Origin: Streptomyces marianii | Lineage (GTDB): Bacteria; Actinomycetota; Actinomycetes; Streptomycetales; Streptomycetaceae | Direction of reading: 5' to 3' | DNA: 64,000 bases | Assembly: GCF_005795905.1 (NCBI RefSeq) | Contig: NZ_VAWE01000001.1 | Coordinates: forward strand, 7,057,001-7,121,000 | Shown: positions 41,249 through 50,887 of the stretch, in pieces | Layout: the number at the start of each line of letters is the position of its first letter | Position numbering within the stretch: position 1 is the stretch's first letter | The notes under the pieces: generated by a model | What the model was told of the DNA's origin: nothing | Database searches by the model: none | Seen by the model: the letters and a program-made list of their open reading frames with translations, nothing else | Position numbers and translations under genes: made by a program

Positions 41249-41956
41249 ATGCTGAACAAGTACGCGCGTGCGTTCTTCACGCGTGTCCTCACACCGTTCG
41301 CCGCGTTTCTGCTACGCCGCGGAGTGAGCCCCGACGCGGTGACCCTCGTCGGCACGGCCGGAGTGGTCGCGGGCGCGCTGGTCTTCTTCCCCCGCGGAGA
41401 GTTCTTCTGGGGGACGATCGTCATCACCCTGTTCGTCTTCTCCGACCTCGTCGACGGCAACATGGCCCGTCAGGCCGGAGTCTCCAGCCGCTGGGGCGCC
41501 TTCCTGGACTCCACGCTCGACCGGGTCGCGGACAGCGCCATCTTCGGCGGCTTCGCCCTCTGGTACGCCGGCAAGGGCGACGACAACGTGCTGTGCGCGG
41601 TGGCCATCTTCTGCCTCGCCAGCGGCCAGGTCGTCTCGTACACCAAGGCACGGGGCGAGTCGATCGGGCTGCCGGTAGCCGTGAACGGGCTGGTGGAGCG
41701 GGCCGAGCGGCTGGTGATCTCGCTGGTCGCGGCCGGGCTCGCCGGACTCCACGCCTTCGGGGTCCCCGGTGTCGACGTACTGCTCCCCGTCGCGCTCTGG
41801 ATCGTGGCCGCGGGCTCGGTGGTGACGCTGGCGCAGCGCGTGGTCACGGTGCGCCGCGAGGCGGCCGAGGCGGACGCCCCGACGCCCGGCGGCGGCCCCC
41901 CGCAGGGCCCCTCGCACGGGACCACCCAGGGCACCTCGCAGGGGAGTGAGGCATGA
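41249..41956 (+). CDS. pgsA: CDP-alcohol phosphatidyltransferase, phosphatidylinositol phosphate synthase
   Basis: A 235-residue membrane enzyme with the full CDP-alcohol phosphotransferase motif: D66-x2-D69-G-x2-A-R74-x8-G83-x3-D87-x3-D91. In actinobacteria this homologue joins CDP-diacylglycerol to inositol-1-phosphate to make phosphatidylinositol phosphate, the first step of PI and PIM synthesis; the operon with PatA and PimA supports this over phosphatidylglycerol phosphate. About six helices, then a Gly/Ser/Thr-rich tail (TPGGGPPQGPSHGTTQ). Overlaps patA by 4 bp. Confidence 0.9.
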   Translation: MLNKYARAFFTRVLTPFAAFLLRRGVSPDAVTLVGTAGVVAGALVFFPRGEFFWGTIVITLFVFSDLVDGNMARQAGVSSRWGAFLDSTLDRVADSAIFGGFALWYAGKGDDNVLCAVAIFCLASGQVVSYTKARGESIGLPVAVNGLVERAERLVISLVAAGLAGLHAFGVPGVDVLLPVALWIVAAGSVVTLAQRVVTVRREAAEADAPTPGGGPPQGPSHGTTQGTSQGSEA

Positions 41957-42876
41957 GCGGCATGCCGGACCGGCTGACGGACACGCTGTACGGGCTGGGC
42001 TGGGCGACGGTCAGGAAGCTCCCGGAGCCCGCCGCCGCCGCGCTCGGACGCTCCATCGCCGACACCGCGTGGAAGCGGCGCGGGAAGGGCGTGCTGCGGC
42101 TGGAGGCCAACCTGGCCCGGGTGGTGCCCGACGCCGGACCGGAGCGGCTCGCCGAACTGTCCAAAGCCGGGATGCGCTCGTACATGCGCTACTGGATGGA
42201 GTCCTTCCGGCTCCCGTCCTGGGGCGAGGAGCGCGTGCGCCGGAGCGTGGACATCGAGAACATCCGGCGCCTGCACGACGGCATGGCCGAGGGCAGGGGC
42301 GTCGTCCTGGCGCTGCCGCACCTGGCGAACTGGGACCTGGCGGGGGTCTGGGCGACCCGTGCGCTCGGCATACCGTTCACCACCGTCGCGGAGCGGCTGA
42401 AGCCGGAGACCCTGTACGACCGGTTCGTCGCCTACCGCGAGTCCCTCGGCATGGAGGTACTGCCGCACACCGGCGGCTCCGCCTTCGGCACCCTGGCCCG
42501 GCGGCTGCGCGCCGGCGGACTCGTCTGCCTGGTCGCCGACCGCGACCTGTCCGCCTCGGGCATCGAGGTGAAGTTCTTCGGCGAGACGGCCAGGATGCCC
42601 GCGGGACCCGCGCTGCTCGCCCAGCAGACCGGCGCGCTGCTGCTGCCGGTGACCCTCTGGTACGACGGGACGTCCGTCATGAAGGGGCGGGTCCATCCGC
42701 CCGTCGACATACCCGAGACAGGTACCAGGGCCGAGAGGACGTCCGTGATGACACAGGCGCTGGCCGACGCCTTCGCCACCGGAATCGCCGACCACCCGGA
42801 GGACTGGCACATGCTGCAGCGGTTGTGGCTCTCGGACCTGGAGGACCGGGGCGACACGAGGGAGTTCCGGACGTGA
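41953..42876 (+). CDS. patA: Phosphatidylinositol mannoside acyltransferase
   Basis: 307 residues of the HtrB/LpxL-like lysophospholipid acyltransferase family. The catalytic H-x4-D motif is H123-LANW-D128 in LALPHLANWDLAG; VADRDLSASGIEVKFFGE is a further conserved block. Transfers an acyl chain to the mannose of PIM1. Both ends overlap neighbours by 4 bp (ATGA with pgsA, GTGA with pimA), so translation is tightly coupled. Confidence 0.9.
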   Translation: MSGMPDRLTDTLYGLGWATVRKLPEPAAAALGRSIADTAWKRRGKGVLRLEANLARVVPDAGPERLAELSKAGMRSYMRYWMESFRLPSWGEERVRRSVDIENIRRLHDGMAEGRGVVLALPHLANWDLAGVWATRALGIPFTTVAERLKPETLYDRFVAYRESLGMEVLPHTGGSAFGTLARRLRAGGLVCLVADRDLSASGIEVKFFGETARMPAGPALLAQQTGALLLPVTLWYDGTSVMKGRVHPPVDIPETGTRAERTSVMTQALADAFATGIADHPEDWHMLQRLWLSDLEDRGDTREFRT

Positions 42877-44063
42877 GGATCGGGATCGTCTGCCCCTACT
42901 CGTGGGACGTCCCCGGCGGCGTCCAGTTCCACATCCGCGACCTCGCGGAGCATCTGATCGGACTGGGCCACGAGGTCTCCGTCCTCGCCCCGGCCGACGA
43001 CGACACCCCGCTGCCGCCGTACGTCGTGTCGGCGGGCCGTGCCGTGCCCGTGCCGTACAACGGCTCGGTCGCCCGGCTCAACTTCGGCTTCCTCTCCGCG
43101 GCCCGGGTGCGGCGCTGGCTGCACGACGGCACCTTCGACGTGATCCACATCCACGAGCCGGCCTCGCCGTCCCTGGGGCTGCTGTCCTGCTGGGCGGCCC
43201 AGGGGCCGATCGTGGCGACCTTCCACACGTCCAACCCGCGCTCGCGGGCGATGATCGCCGCGTACCCGATCCTCCAGCCCGCCCTGGAGAAGATCAACGC
43301 TCGGATCGCGGTCAGCGAGTACGCCCGGCGCACGCTCGTGGAGCACCTCGGCGGCGACGCCGTGGTCATCCCCAACGGCGTCGACGTCGACTTCTTCGCG
43401 AAGGCCGAGCCGAAGGCGGAGTGGCAGGGTGGGGGTGCCACCGGCGAAGGCAAGGGGGGGACCCTGGGGTTCATCGGGCGCATCGACGAGCCCCGCAAGG
43501 GCCTGCCCGTCCTGATGAAGGCCCTGCCGAGGATCCTTCAGGCCCGTCCCGACACCCGGCTGCTCGTCGCGGGGCGCGGCGACGAGGAGGAGGCCGTCGA
43601 GTCGCTCCCCGCGGCGATGCGCGAGCACGTCGAGTTCCTGGGGATGGTCAGCGACGAGGACAAGGCCCGGCTGCTGCGCAGCGTCGACGTGTACGTCGCG
43701 CCCAACACCGGTGGTGAGAGTTTCGGCATCATCCTGGTCGAGGCCCTGTCGGCCGGTGCGCCGGTACTGGCCTCGGACCTCGACGCGTTCGCCCAGGTAC
43801 TGGACCAGGGCGCGGCGGGCGAGCTCTTCGCCAACGAGGACGCCGGCGCGCTGGCCGACGCCGCGATCCGGCTGCTGGGCTCGCCGTCCCGGCGCGCCGA
43901 GCTCAGCGCCCGCGGCAGCGCCCATGTGCGGCGCTTCGACTGGTCCACGGTCGGCGCGGACATCCTCGCGGTGTACGAGACGGTGACGGACGGCGCGGCC
44001 TCGGTGGCCGCGGACGAACGCCCGGGCGGGCTGATGGCGCGCTTCGGTCTGGCCCGCGACTGA
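42873..44063 (+). CDS. pimA: Phosphatidylinositol alpha-mannosyltransferase
   Basis: GT-B/GT4 glycosyltransferase of 396 residues; adds the first mannose from GDP-mannose to phosphatidylinositol at the inner membrane face. N-terminal Rossmann domain [22 protein letters not shown], basic/hydrophobic surface, and donor motif [22 protein letters not shown] (E-x7-E). A Gly-rich segment ([11 protein letters not shown]) interrupts the interdomain region near residue 190, before [14 protein letters not shown]. Last gene of the three-gene PIM operon. Confidence 0.93.
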   Translation: MRIGIVCPYSWDVPGGVQFHIRDLAEHLIGLGHEVSVLAPADDDTPLPPYVVSAGRAVPVPYNGSVARLNFGFLSAARVRRWLHDGTFDVIHIHEPASPSLGLLSCWAAQGPIVATFHTSNPRSRAMIAAYPILQPALEKINARIAVSEYARRTLVEHLGGDAVVIPNGVDVDFFAKAEPKAEWQGGGATGEGKGGTLGFIGRIDEPRKGLPVLMKALPRILQARPDTRLLVAGRGDEEEAVESLPAAMREHVEFLGMVSDEDKARLLRSVDVYVAPNTGGESFGIILVEALSAGAPVLASDLDAFAQVLDQGAAGELFANEDAGALADAAIRLLGSPSRRAELSARGSAHVRRFDWSTVGADILAVYETVTDGAASVAADERPGGLMARFGLARD

Positions 44064-44139
44064 GGCGTCCGGGGCACGTCGGGGCGCGGCCGGACGCGGC
44101 CCCGGGGCCCGGGCGCGAAGGCGCTCCCCGACTCACCGG

Positions 44140-44145
44140 TAGATT
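44140..44145 (+). promoter_or_regulatory. -10 box (TAGATT) of the LemA-like gene
   Basis: It ends 8 nt before GTG 44154, and no ribosome site is present. Leaderless arrangement. Confidence 0.5.
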
Positions 44146-44153
44146 GACCCGGC

Positions 44154-44693
44154 GTGACCGCAACCCTGATCTGGATCGTCGTCGCGCTCGTCGCCGTCGG
44201 CCTGTACCTCAGCTGGACCGCCGGCCGGCTCGATCGCCTGCACGCTCGGATCGACGCCGCGCGGGCGGCACTCGACGCCCAGCTCCTGCGCCGCGCCTCG
44301 GTCACCCAGGAGCTCGCCACCTCCGGCGTGCTGGACCCCGCCGCCTCGATCGTGCTCTACGAGGCCGCGCACGCGGCCCGTCAGGCGGACGAGGAGCACC
44401 GCGAGGTCGCGGAGAGCGAGCTGAGCCAGGCGCTGCGCGCCGTGTTCGGCGAGACGCAACAGGTGGAGGCCGTGCGGCAGGCTCCCGGGGGAGACGACGC
44501 CGCCGACGAACTGGCCGCGGCCGTACGGCGCGTCCCGATGGCGCGGCGGTTCCACAACGACGCCGTACGGGCGGCGCGGGCGCTGCGCCGGCACCGCAAG
44601 GTCCGCTGGTTCCGCCTCGCCGGGCACGCCCCGTCCCCGCTTGCCTTCGAGATGGACGACGAGCCCCCGGTGGCACTGGCGGACCGGCCGTAA
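44154..44693 (+). CDS. LemA-like membrane-anchored protein
   Basis: 179 residues. One N-terminal transmembrane helix ([17 protein letters not shown]), then a long helical stretch ([23 protein letters not shown]) and the LemA-like ending [19 protein letters not shown]...[15 protein letters not shown]. Weakly LemA-like; function of that family is unclear. Follows pimA by 90 bp with its own promoter. Confidence 0.65.
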   Translation: MTATLIWIVVALVAVGLYLSWTAGRLDRLHARIDAARAALDAQLLRRASVTQELATSGVLDPAASIVLYEAAHAARQADEEHREVAESELSQALRAVFGETQQVEAVRQAPGGDDAADELAAAVRRVPMARRFHNDAVRAARALRRHRKVRWFRLAGHAPSPLAFEMDDEPPVALADRP

Positions 44694-44741
44694 CGGCCTG
44701 CCCCGCGGTGCCGGACCGGCGGCACCCCTCCAGCCGGCACA

Positions 44742-45117
44742 TGCCCGTGCCGGGACACCGCGGTGCCGGGTCGGAGCGCGTCCCGTCGGTGCGGGGACGC
44801 CCGTGCGGGTGGACCGCCTGTGCCGGGACATCGCGGTGCCGGGTCGGAGCGCGTCCCGTCGGTGCGGGGACGCCCGTGCGGGTGGACCGCCTGTGCCGGG
44901 ACATCGCGGTGCCGGGTCGGAGCGCGTCCCGTCGGTGCGGGGACGCCCGTGCGGGTGGACCGCCTGTGCCGGGACATCGCGGTGCCGGGTCGGAGCGCGT
45001 CCCGTCGGTGCGGGGACGCCCGTGCGGGTGGACCGCCTGTGCCGGGACACCGCGGTGCCGGGTCGGAGCGCGTCCCGTCCGTGCGGGGACGCCCGTGCCG
45101 GTAGACCGCCCGCGCCG
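44742..45117. repeat. 73-bp tandem repeat, about five copies
   Basis: Copies begin at 44761, 44834, 44907, 44980 and 45053 (exact 73-bp period), with a partial copy before the first and divergence in the last. Units are almost identical (ACACC/ACATC variants). Each unit has a GCGTCCC-N9-GGGACGC hairpin (44778-44800 in the first). It fills the interval between the LemA-like gene and pdxS. There are no spacers, so it is not CRISPR; reading frames through it exist only because the unit lacks stops. Confidence 0.95.
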
Positions 45118-45159
45118 GGCCGACGTCCGGGCAACCGGGTCCGGACGTCGGCCCGGCGC
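45112..45159 (+). terminator. Strong hairpin after the 73-bp repeats
   Basis: A 19-bp perfect stem (45112-45130 with 45141-45159) and 10-nt loop. Terminator-like, but 419 nt from the nearest upstream stop because the repeats intervene. Confidence 0.7.
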
Positions 45160-45295
45160 CGCCCCGAGGCGCCTGGCACCGCCCCGAGGCCAGCGCCAAA
45201 ACGATCCACAGGGTCCCCATTGGCCCTTGCCGTGGCCTGGCACCGGACTGTTTCCTCGTCGGAGCACCATTTGTCGTCACCGAATGAGGTCGATC
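45160..45295 (+). promoter_or_regulatory. pdxS promoter region
   Basis: A short duplicated GGCACCGCCCCGAGGC-like word near 45160-45195, followed by AT-richer sequence around 45250-45290 and a GAGG ribosome site. No clear -35/-10 pair was assigned. Confidence 0.3.
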
Positions 45296-46210
45296 GTGTC
45301 CAGCACGTTCTCCAACTCCCCGCAGGCTCCCGAGACCGGCACCGCACGTGTGAAGCGAGGCATGGCCGAGCAGCTCAAGGGCGGCGTGATCATGGACGTC
45401 GTCACGCCTGACCAGGCGAAGATCGCCGAGGACGCGGGCGCCGTGGCCGTCATGGCCCTGGAGCGCGTTCCCGCCGACATCCGCAAGGACGGCGGCGTGG
45501 CCCGGATGTCCGACCCGGACATGATCGAGGGCATCATCGAGGCCGTCTCGATCCCGGTGATGGCCAAGTCCCGCATCGGCCACTTCGTCGAGGCCCAGGT
45601 CCTGCAGTCGCTCGGTGTGGACTACATCGACGAGTCCGAGGTGCTCACCCCGGCCGACGAGGTCAACCACTCCGACAAGTGGGCCTTCACCACCCCCTTC
45701 GTCTGCGGCGCCACCAACCTGGGCGAGGCCCTGCGCCGGATCGCCGAGGGCGCGGCCATGATCCGCTCCAAGGGCGAGGCCGGCACCGGCAACGTCGTCG
45801 AGGCCGTCCGCCACCTGCGCCAGATCAAGAACGAGATCGCCCGCCTGCGCGGCTTCGACAACAACGAGCTGTACGCCGCCGCCAAGGAGCTGCGCGCCCC
45901 GTACGAGCTCGTCGCCGAGGTCGCCCGGCTCGGCAAGCTGCCGGTCGTCCTCTTCTCCGCCGGTGGTGTCGCCACCCCCGCCGACGCCGCGCTGATGCGC
46001 CAGCTCGGCGCAGAGGGCGTCTTCGTCGGCTCCGGCATCTTCAAGTCCGGCGACCCGGCCAAGCGTGCCGCGGCCATCGTGAAGGCCACCACCTTCTACG
46101 ACGACCCCAAGATCATCGCGGACGCCTCCCGCAACCTCGGCGAGGCCATGGTCGGTATCAACTGCGACACCCTGCCCGAGGCCGAGCGCTACGCGAACCG
46201 CGGCTGGTAA
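45296..46210 (+). CDS. pdxS: Pyridoxal 5'-phosphate synthase, lyase subunit
   Basis: 304 residues, a beta/alpha barrel that makes PLP from ribose 5-phosphate, glyceraldehyde 3-phosphate and ammonia delivered by PdxT. Signature blocks [37 protein letters not shown] and the phosphate loop [15 protein letters not shown] are intact. GTG 45296 has GAGG 7 nt upstream; the frame is open far upstream through the 73-bp repeats, but that is not coding. pdxT follows 6 bp later. Confidence 0.97.
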   Translation: MSSTFSNSPQAPETGTARVKRGMAEQLKGGVIMDVVTPDQAKIAEDAGAVAVMALERVPADIRKDGGVARMSDPDMIEGIIEAVSIPVMAKSRIGHFVEAQVLQSLGVDYIDESEVLTPADEVNHSDKWAFTTPFVCGATNLGEALRRIAEGAAMIRSKGEAGTGNVVEAVRHLRQIKNEIARLRGFDNNELYAAAKELRAPYELVAEVARLGKLPVVLFSAGGVATPADAALMRQLGAEGVFVGSGIFKSGDPAKRAAAIVKATTFYDDPKIIADASRNLGEAMVGINCDTLPEAERYANRGW

Positions 46211-46216
46211 CCACCC

Positions 46217-46843
46217 ATGAGCACACCCGGCACCCCTGTCATCGGAGTACTGGCTCTGCAGGGCGACGTACGGGAGCACCTGATCGCCCTGGCCGCGGCC
46301 GACGCCGCGGCCAGGTCGGTCCGGCGCCCCGAGGAACTCGCCGGGGTCGACGGCCTCGTCATCCCGGGCGGCGAGTCCACCACCATCTCCAAACTGGCCC
46401 GTCTCTTCGGGGTGATGGAGCCGCTGCGCGAGCGCGTGCGCGCCGGGATGCCGGTCTACGGCACCTGCGCGGGCCTGATCATGCTCGCCGAGAAGATCCT
46501 TGACCCGCGGTCGGGTCAGGAGACCATCGGCGGCATCGACATGATCGTGCGCCGCAACGCCTTCGGTCGCCAGAACGAGTCCTTCGAGTCGGCGGTCGCG
46601 GTCACGGGCGTCGAGGGCGGTCCCGTGGAGGGCGTCTTCATCCGCGCCCCGTGGGTCGAGTCCGTCGGCGCCGAGGTCGAGGTGCTCGCCGAGCACGACG
46701 GCCACATCGTCGCCGTCCGCCAGGGCACCGCGCTGGCCACGTCGTTCCACCCGGAGCTGACCGGGGATCACCGTGTGCACGCCCTGTTCGTCGACATGGT
46801 GCGCGCCTCGCGATCAGAAGGTGCACGCGTCAGCGCTCCGTGA
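46217..46843 (+). CDS. pdxT: PLP synthase glutaminase subunit
   Basis: 208-residue class I glutamine amidotransferase feeding ammonia to PdxS. Begins [26 protein letters not shown] forms the oxyanion region; nucleophile Cys in [13 protein letters not shown]; His/Glu of the triad in [11 protein letters not shown]. Directly downstream of pdxS in one operon. Confidence 0.96.
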   Translation: MSTPGTPVIGVLALQGDVREHLIALAAADAAARSVRRPEELAGVDGLVIPGGESTTISKLARLFGVMEPLRERVRAGMPVYGTCAGLIMLAEKILDPRSGQETIGGIDMIVRRNAFGRQNESFESAVAVTGVEGGPVEGVFIRAPWVESVGAEVEVLAEHDGHIVAVRQGTALATSFHPELTGDHRVHALFVDMVRASRSEGARVSAP

Positions 46844-46919
46844 GGGGGGCGGTGGTCGGGCGACGGGTAGGATCACAGGCGAACGCAGCAGAGATCGGTT
46901 ACGCGAAGGAGACAGGCAG

Positions 46920-47672
46920 ATGTCCGGCCACTCTAAATGGGCCACGACGAAGCACAAGAAGGCCGTGATCGACGCCAAGCGCGGCAAGCTCTTCGCGAAG
47001 CTGATCAAGAACATCGAGGTTGCGGCCCGTACCGGCGGCGCCGACGTCGACGGCAACCCGACCCTCTTCGACGCCATCCAGAAGGCGAAGAAGCAGTCGG
47101 TCCCGAACAAGAACATCGACTCCGCGGTCAAGCGCGGCGCGGGCCTCGAGGCCGGCGGCGCCGACTACGAGACGATCATGTACGAGGGCTACGGTCCGAA
47201 CGGTGTGGCGGTGCTCATCGAGTGCCTCACCGACAACCGCAACCGTGCCGCCTCCGACGTGCGTGTAGCGATGACCCGCAACGGCGGCTCGATGGCCGAC
47301 CCCGGCTCGGTGTCCTACCTCTTCAACCGCAAGGGCGTCGTGGTGCTCCCGAAGGGCGAGCTGACCGAGGACGACGTGCTCGGCGCGGTGCTGGACGCGG
47401 GTGCCGAGGAGGTCAACGACCTGGGTGAGAACTTCGAGGTCATCAGCGAGGCCACGGACCTGGTCGCGGTCCGCACCGCGCTCCAGGACGCCGGTATCGA
47501 CTACGACTCGGCCGAGGCCGACTTCGTCCCGACCATGCAGGTCGAACTGGACGAAGAGGGCGCGCGCAAGATCTTCAAGCTGATCGACGCGCTGGAGGAC
47601 AGCGACGACGTGCAGAACGTCTTCGCCAACTTCGACGTCTCGGACGACGTCATGGAGAAGGTCGACGCCTGA
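46920..47672 (+). CDS. YebC/PmpR (TACO1) family protein
   Basis: 250 residues: [20 protein letters not shown] opening, [44 protein letters not shown]. The family was annotated as transcription regulator and is now linked to translation of polyproline stretches. AAGGAG lies 8 nt upstream. Own candidate -10 TAGGAT at 46868-46873. Sits before ruvCAB as in many bacteria. Confidence 0.95.
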   Translation: MSGHSKWATTKHKKAVIDAKRGKLFAKLIKNIEVAARTGGADVDGNPTLFDAIQKAKKQSVPNKNIDSAVKRGAGLEAGGADYETIMYEGYGPNGVAVLIECLTDNRNRAASDVRVAMTRNGGSMADPGSVSYLFNRKGVVVLPKGELTEDDVLGAVLDAGAEEVNDLGENFEVISEATDLVAVRTALQDAGIDYDSAEADFVPTMQVELDEEGARKIFKLIDALEDSDDVQNVFANFDVSDDVMEKVDA

Positions 47673-47685
47673 TCCCGCTTCGTAC

Positions 47686-47720
47686 GACGGGCCGACGGGG
47701 ACGCACCCCGTCGGCCCGTC
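47686..47720 (+). terminator. Terminator after the yebC-family gene
   Basis: A 15-bp perfect stem (47686-47700 with 47706-47720), 5-nt loop, followed by GCGTTT. Confidence 0.8.
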
Positions 47721-47831
47721 GCGTTTCGGCCCGAGGCGTTGTCGGTGGTTGTCAGCGGGAGCCGATAGCCTGCACAAGCGCCGGGGCACCTTCCGGCGGT
47801 GGCCGGGGGACGGCGAGGAGGGGGTGGGCGT

Positions 47832-48365
47832 GTGCGTGTGCTGGGGGTGGACCCGGGGCTGACCCGGTGCGGCATCGGTGTCGTCGAGGGCGTCGCGGGC
47901 CGTCCGCTGACGATGCTCGGCGTCGGCGTGGTCCGCACTTCCGCGGACGCGGAGATCGGCGACCGGCTCGTCGCCGTCGAACGCGGGATCGAGGAGTGGC
48001 TGGACGCGTACCGGCCCGAACTGGTCGCGGTCGAGCGGGTGTTCAGCCAGCACAACGTCCGCACGGTCATGGGTACGGCCCAGGCCAGCGCCGTCGCCAT
48101 GCTGTGCGCGGCCCGCCGCGGACTGCCCGTCGCCCTGCACACCCCGAGCGAGGTCAAGGCGTCCGTCACCGGCAGCGGCCGCGCCGACAAGGGGCAGGTG
48201 GGCGCAATGGTGACCCGGCTGCTGCGGCTGGACGCCCCGCCGAAGCCGGCCGACGCCGCCGACGCCCTCGCCCTCGCCATCTGCCACATCTGGCGGGCGC
48301 CCGCGCAGAACCGCCTGCAGCGGGCGGTCGCCGCCCACCACGCGACGAAAGGCCGTACCGCATGA
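47832..48365 (+). CDS. ruvC: Holliday junction endodeoxyribonuclease RuvC
   Basis: 177 residues, RNase H-like resolvase that nicks Holliday junctions. Catalytic acidic set: D in [13 protein letters not shown] in VAVERVF, and the C-terminal D pair in [19 protein letters not shown] 47832 is chosen because homology begins at VRVLGVDPG; the GGAGGGGG purine run precedes it. Overlaps ruvA by 4 bp. Confidence 0.96.
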   Translation: MRVLGVDPGLTRCGIGVVEGVAGRPLTMLGVGVVRTSADAEIGDRLVAVERGIEEWLDAYRPELVAVERVFSQHNVRTVMGTAQASAVAMLCAARRGLPVALHTPSEVKASVTGSGRADKGQVGAMVTRLLRLDAPPKPADAADALALAICHIWRAPAQNRLQRAVAAHHATKGRTA

Positions 48366-48973
48366 TCGCCTTTGTGAGCGGCCCGGTCGCCGCCCTCGCC
48401 CCGACCACCGCCGTGATCGAGGTCGGCGGCGTCGGCATGGCCGTCCAGTGCACACCCGACACCCTGTCCGGGCTGAGAGTGGGTCAGGAGGCGCGGCTCG
48501 CCACGTCGTTGGTGGTCCGCGAGGACTCCCTGACGTTGTACGGCTTCGCCGACGACGACGAGCGGCAGGTCTTCGAGTTGCTCCAGACCGCGAGCGGCGT
48601 CGGACCCCGGCTGGCACAGGCGATGCTCGCGGTGCACAGCCCGGACGCGCTGCGGCGTGCGGTGGCCACGGGTGACGAGAAGGCGCTCACGGCCGTCCCC
48701 GGCATCGGGAGGAAGGGCGCCCAGAAGCTGCTGCTCGAGCTCAAGGACCGCCTCGGCGACCCGACAGGGTCCCCCGGCCGTGCCGTCGGCGCCCCCGTCA
48801 CCCAGTCCTGGCGCGACCAGTTGCACGCCGCGCTGATCGGACTCGGCTACGCCACCCGCGAGGCCGACGAGGCGGTCACCGCCGTCACCCCGCAGGCGGA
48901 GGCGGCGGCGGGCGAGCCCCAGATCGGCCCGCTGCTCAAGTCCGCCCTCCAGACGCTGAACCGCACCCGCTGA
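48362..48973 (+). CDS. ruvA: Holliday junction branch migration protein RuvA
   Basis: 203 residues: N-terminal OB domain ([25 protein letters not shown]), two helix-hairpin-helix motifs ([17 protein letters not shown] and [20 protein letters not shown]), and C-terminal domain III that binds RuvB ([19 protein letters not shown]). Tetramer that targets RuvB to junctions. Confidence 0.96.
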   Translation: MIAFVSGPVAALAPTTAVIEVGGVGMAVQCTPDTLSGLRVGQEARLATSLVVREDSLTLYGFADDDERQVFELLQTASGVGPRLAQAMLAVHSPDALRRAVATGDEKALTAVPGIGRKGAQKLLLELKDRLGDPTGSPGRAVGAPVTQSWRDQLHAALIGLGYATREADEAVTAVTPQAEAAAGEPQIGPLLKSALQTLNRTR

Positions 48974-49013
48974 CCCCGAACCGCACCCGCCCACCCACGC
49001 GAGGCAATCCACA

Positions 49014-50093
49014 GTGAACTGGGACGACACCGCACCGCCGACCGCCGACGCCGCCGACGGCAGGCTCGTCGGGGCCTCCGCCGACGGCGAGGACCAGGCC
49101 GTGGAGGCGGCCCTGCGGCCGAAGTCGCTGGACGAGTTCGTCGGTCAGGAGCGCGTACGCGAACAACTCGACCTCGTTCTGAAGGCGGCGCTCGCTCGCG
49201 GCGCCACCGCCGACCACGTCCTGCTCTCCGGAGCCCCCGGGCTCGGCAAGACCACGCTCTCCATGATCATCGCGGCCGAGATGGGTGCCCCGATCAGGAT
49301 CACCAGCGGCCCGGCCATCCAGCACGCGGGAGACCTCGCCGCCATCCTCTCCTCCCTCCAGGAGGGCGAGGTGCTGTTCCTCGACGAGATCCACCGGATG
49401 TCCCGGCCCGCCGAGGAGATGCTCTACATGGCCATGGAGGACTTCCGCGTCGACGTGATCGTCGGCAAGGGGCCCGGCGCCACCGCCATCCCGCTGGAAC
49501 TGCCTCCGTTCACCCTGGTCGGCGCCACCACCCGGGCCGGACTGCTGCCCCCGCCGCTGCGCGACCGCTTCGGCTTCACCGCGCACATGGAGTTCTACGA
49601 ACCCGCCGAGCTCGAGCGCGTCGTCCACCGCTCCGCCCAGCTCCTGGACGTGGCGGTCGACACGGACGGAGCGGCGGAGATCGCCGGGCGCTCCCGCGGC
49701 ACGCCGCGCATCGCCAACCGGCTGCTGCGTCGCGTCCGCGACTACGCCCAGGTCAAGGAGGACGGCCGGGTCACCCGAGAGATCGCAGCGGCCGCCCTCG
49801 CGGTGTACGAGGTGGACGGCCGCGGCCTCGACCGGCTCGACCGCGCGGTGCTCAAGGCGCTCCTCAAGCTGTTCGGTGGCGGCCCGGTCGGCCTGTCGAC
49901 CCTGGCCGTGGCCGTGGGGGAGGAGCGGGAGACCGTCGAGGAGGTCGCGGAGCCCTTCCTGGTCCGGGAGGGCCTGCTGGCCCGCACCCCGCGGGGCCGC
50001 GTGGCGACGCCGGCGGCATGGGCGCACCTCGGCCTGGTGCCGCCCCGGCAGGGCTCCGGTGCGAGCGGACAACAGGGTCTGTTCGGGACGTGA
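49014..50093 (+). CDS. ruvB: Holliday junction branch migration ATPase RuvB
   Basis: 359-residue AAA+ helicase motor. Walker [10 protein letters not shown], Walker [10 protein letters not shown], sensor 1 [18 protein letters not shown], sensor 2 [18 protein letters not shown], and a C-terminal winged helix. GTG start with GAGG 9 nt upstream; 40 bp after ruvA. Completes the ruvCAB operon. Confidence 0.97.
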   Translation: MNWDDTAPPTADAADGRLVGASADGEDQAVEAALRPKSLDEFVGQERVREQLDLVLKAALARGATADHVLLSGAPGLGKTTLSMIIAAEMGAPIRITSGPAIQHAGDLAAILSSLQEGEVLFLDEIHRMSRPAEEMLYMAMEDFRVDVIVGKGPGATAIPLELPPFTLVGATTRAGLLPPPLRDRFGFTAHMEFYEPAELERVVHRSAQLLDVAVDTDGAAEIAGRSRGTPRIANRLLRRVRDYAQVKEDGRVTREIAAAALAVYEVDGRGLDRLDRAVLKALLKLFGGGPVGLSTLAVAVGEERETVEEVAEPFLVREGLLARTPRGRVATPAAWAHLGLVPPRQGSGASGQQGLFGT

Positions 50094-50164
50094 CGGCGCG
50101 GAGGGTCGCCCGGGCGGGAACCGGGGTGCGATGCTGGGCGTTGTTCCATCGATGCGGACTCGCT

Positions 50165-50170
50165 TAGACT
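50165..50170 (+). promoter_or_regulatory. -10 box (TAGACT) upstream of yajC
   Basis: It ends 6 nt before an in-frame ATG (50177) that lies 27 codons upstream of the preferred YajC start. Confidence 0.5.
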
Positions 50171-50257
50171 CCGCCGATGCCGCCCGTGAAGGTCGGCGTA
50201 CCCACCCCCGTAGACCAGGCCGCTCCTCACCGCGGTCGTGCGAAGGAATTCCGTCCC

Positions 50258-50740
50258 GTGGATATCGTGACCCTCCTCCCGTTCATCGTGCTCATCGGGG
50301 CCATGTTCCTGATGACCCGCTCCGCCAAGAAGAAGCAGCAGGCGGCGGTGAACATGCGGAACCAGATGCAGCCCGGCACCGGCGTCCGGACCATCGGCGG
50401 CCTCTACGCCACGGTCAAGGACGTCAACGACGACACGGTCCTCCTCGAGGCCGCCCCCGGCGTGCACCTCGTATTCGCCAAGAACGCCATCGGGGCCGTT
50501 CTGGAGGACGCCGAGTACAACCGGATCGTGCACGGCGACGGGGAAGACGACCTCAAGAGCGACACGCCGATCGTGCCGGACGACGCCTCCTCGCTGACCG
50601 ACGCGGGTGCTGCCGACGCCGCCCAGGATGCCAAGATCGACCTCGGCAAGAAGGACGAGGCGGACGACGCCGAGTCGGCGCCGGAGGCCAAGGACGCCAA
50701 GGGCGACGACAAGAGCGGCGGCGACACCGACGCGAAGTAG
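50258..50740 (+). CDS. yajC: Preprotein translocase subunit YajC
   Basis: 160 residues. The N-terminal transmembrane helix starts almost at once (MDIVTLLPFIVLIGAMFLMTR), then the conserved KKKQQAAVNMRNQMQPGTGVRTIGGLYATV and an acidic, Lys/Ala-rich tail. GTG 50258 has GAAGGAA about 10 nt upstream and gives the usual topology; an in-frame ATG at 50177 with a leaderless-type promoter would add 27 residues. Accessory of SecDF, which follows. Confidence 0.92.
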   Translation: MDIVTLLPFIVLIGAMFLMTRSAKKKQQAAVNMRNQMQPGTGVRTIGGLYATVKDVNDDTVLLEAAPGVHLVFAKNAIGAVLEDAEYNRIVHGDGEDDLKSDTPIVPDDASSLTDAGAADAAQDAKIDLGKKDEADDAESAPEAKDAKGDDKSGGDTDAK

Positions 50741-50745
50741 CCGCG

Positions 50746-50788
50746 ACCGGGGACCGCGGCGCGCCCACCGGCGCGCGCGGTCCCCGGT
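50746..50788 (+). terminator. Hairpin between yajC and secD
   Basis: 12-bp stem ACCGGGGACCGC/GCGGTCCCCGGT with a 19-nt loop that can itself pair in part (GCGCGC). Could be a terminator, or a partial attenuator within the operon. Confidence 0.5.
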
Positions 50789-50887
50789 GCGTGCCCACTT
50801 CTTCCGCGGGGGCAGGTCCCCACAACACATCGTGGCCGACCCGTCGCATACCCGGCGCGGGGCGGTTGGACAGGGAGAAACGACAAG

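Noticed and set aside
44763..45104. Repetitive protein encoded by the 73-bp units
   Set aside because: 73 is not a multiple of three, so the frame shifts at every unit; no start signal or codon bias favours one frame.
44742..45117. CRISPR array
   Set aside because: Repeats are contiguous with a constant 73-bp period and no unique spacers; no cas genes nearby.
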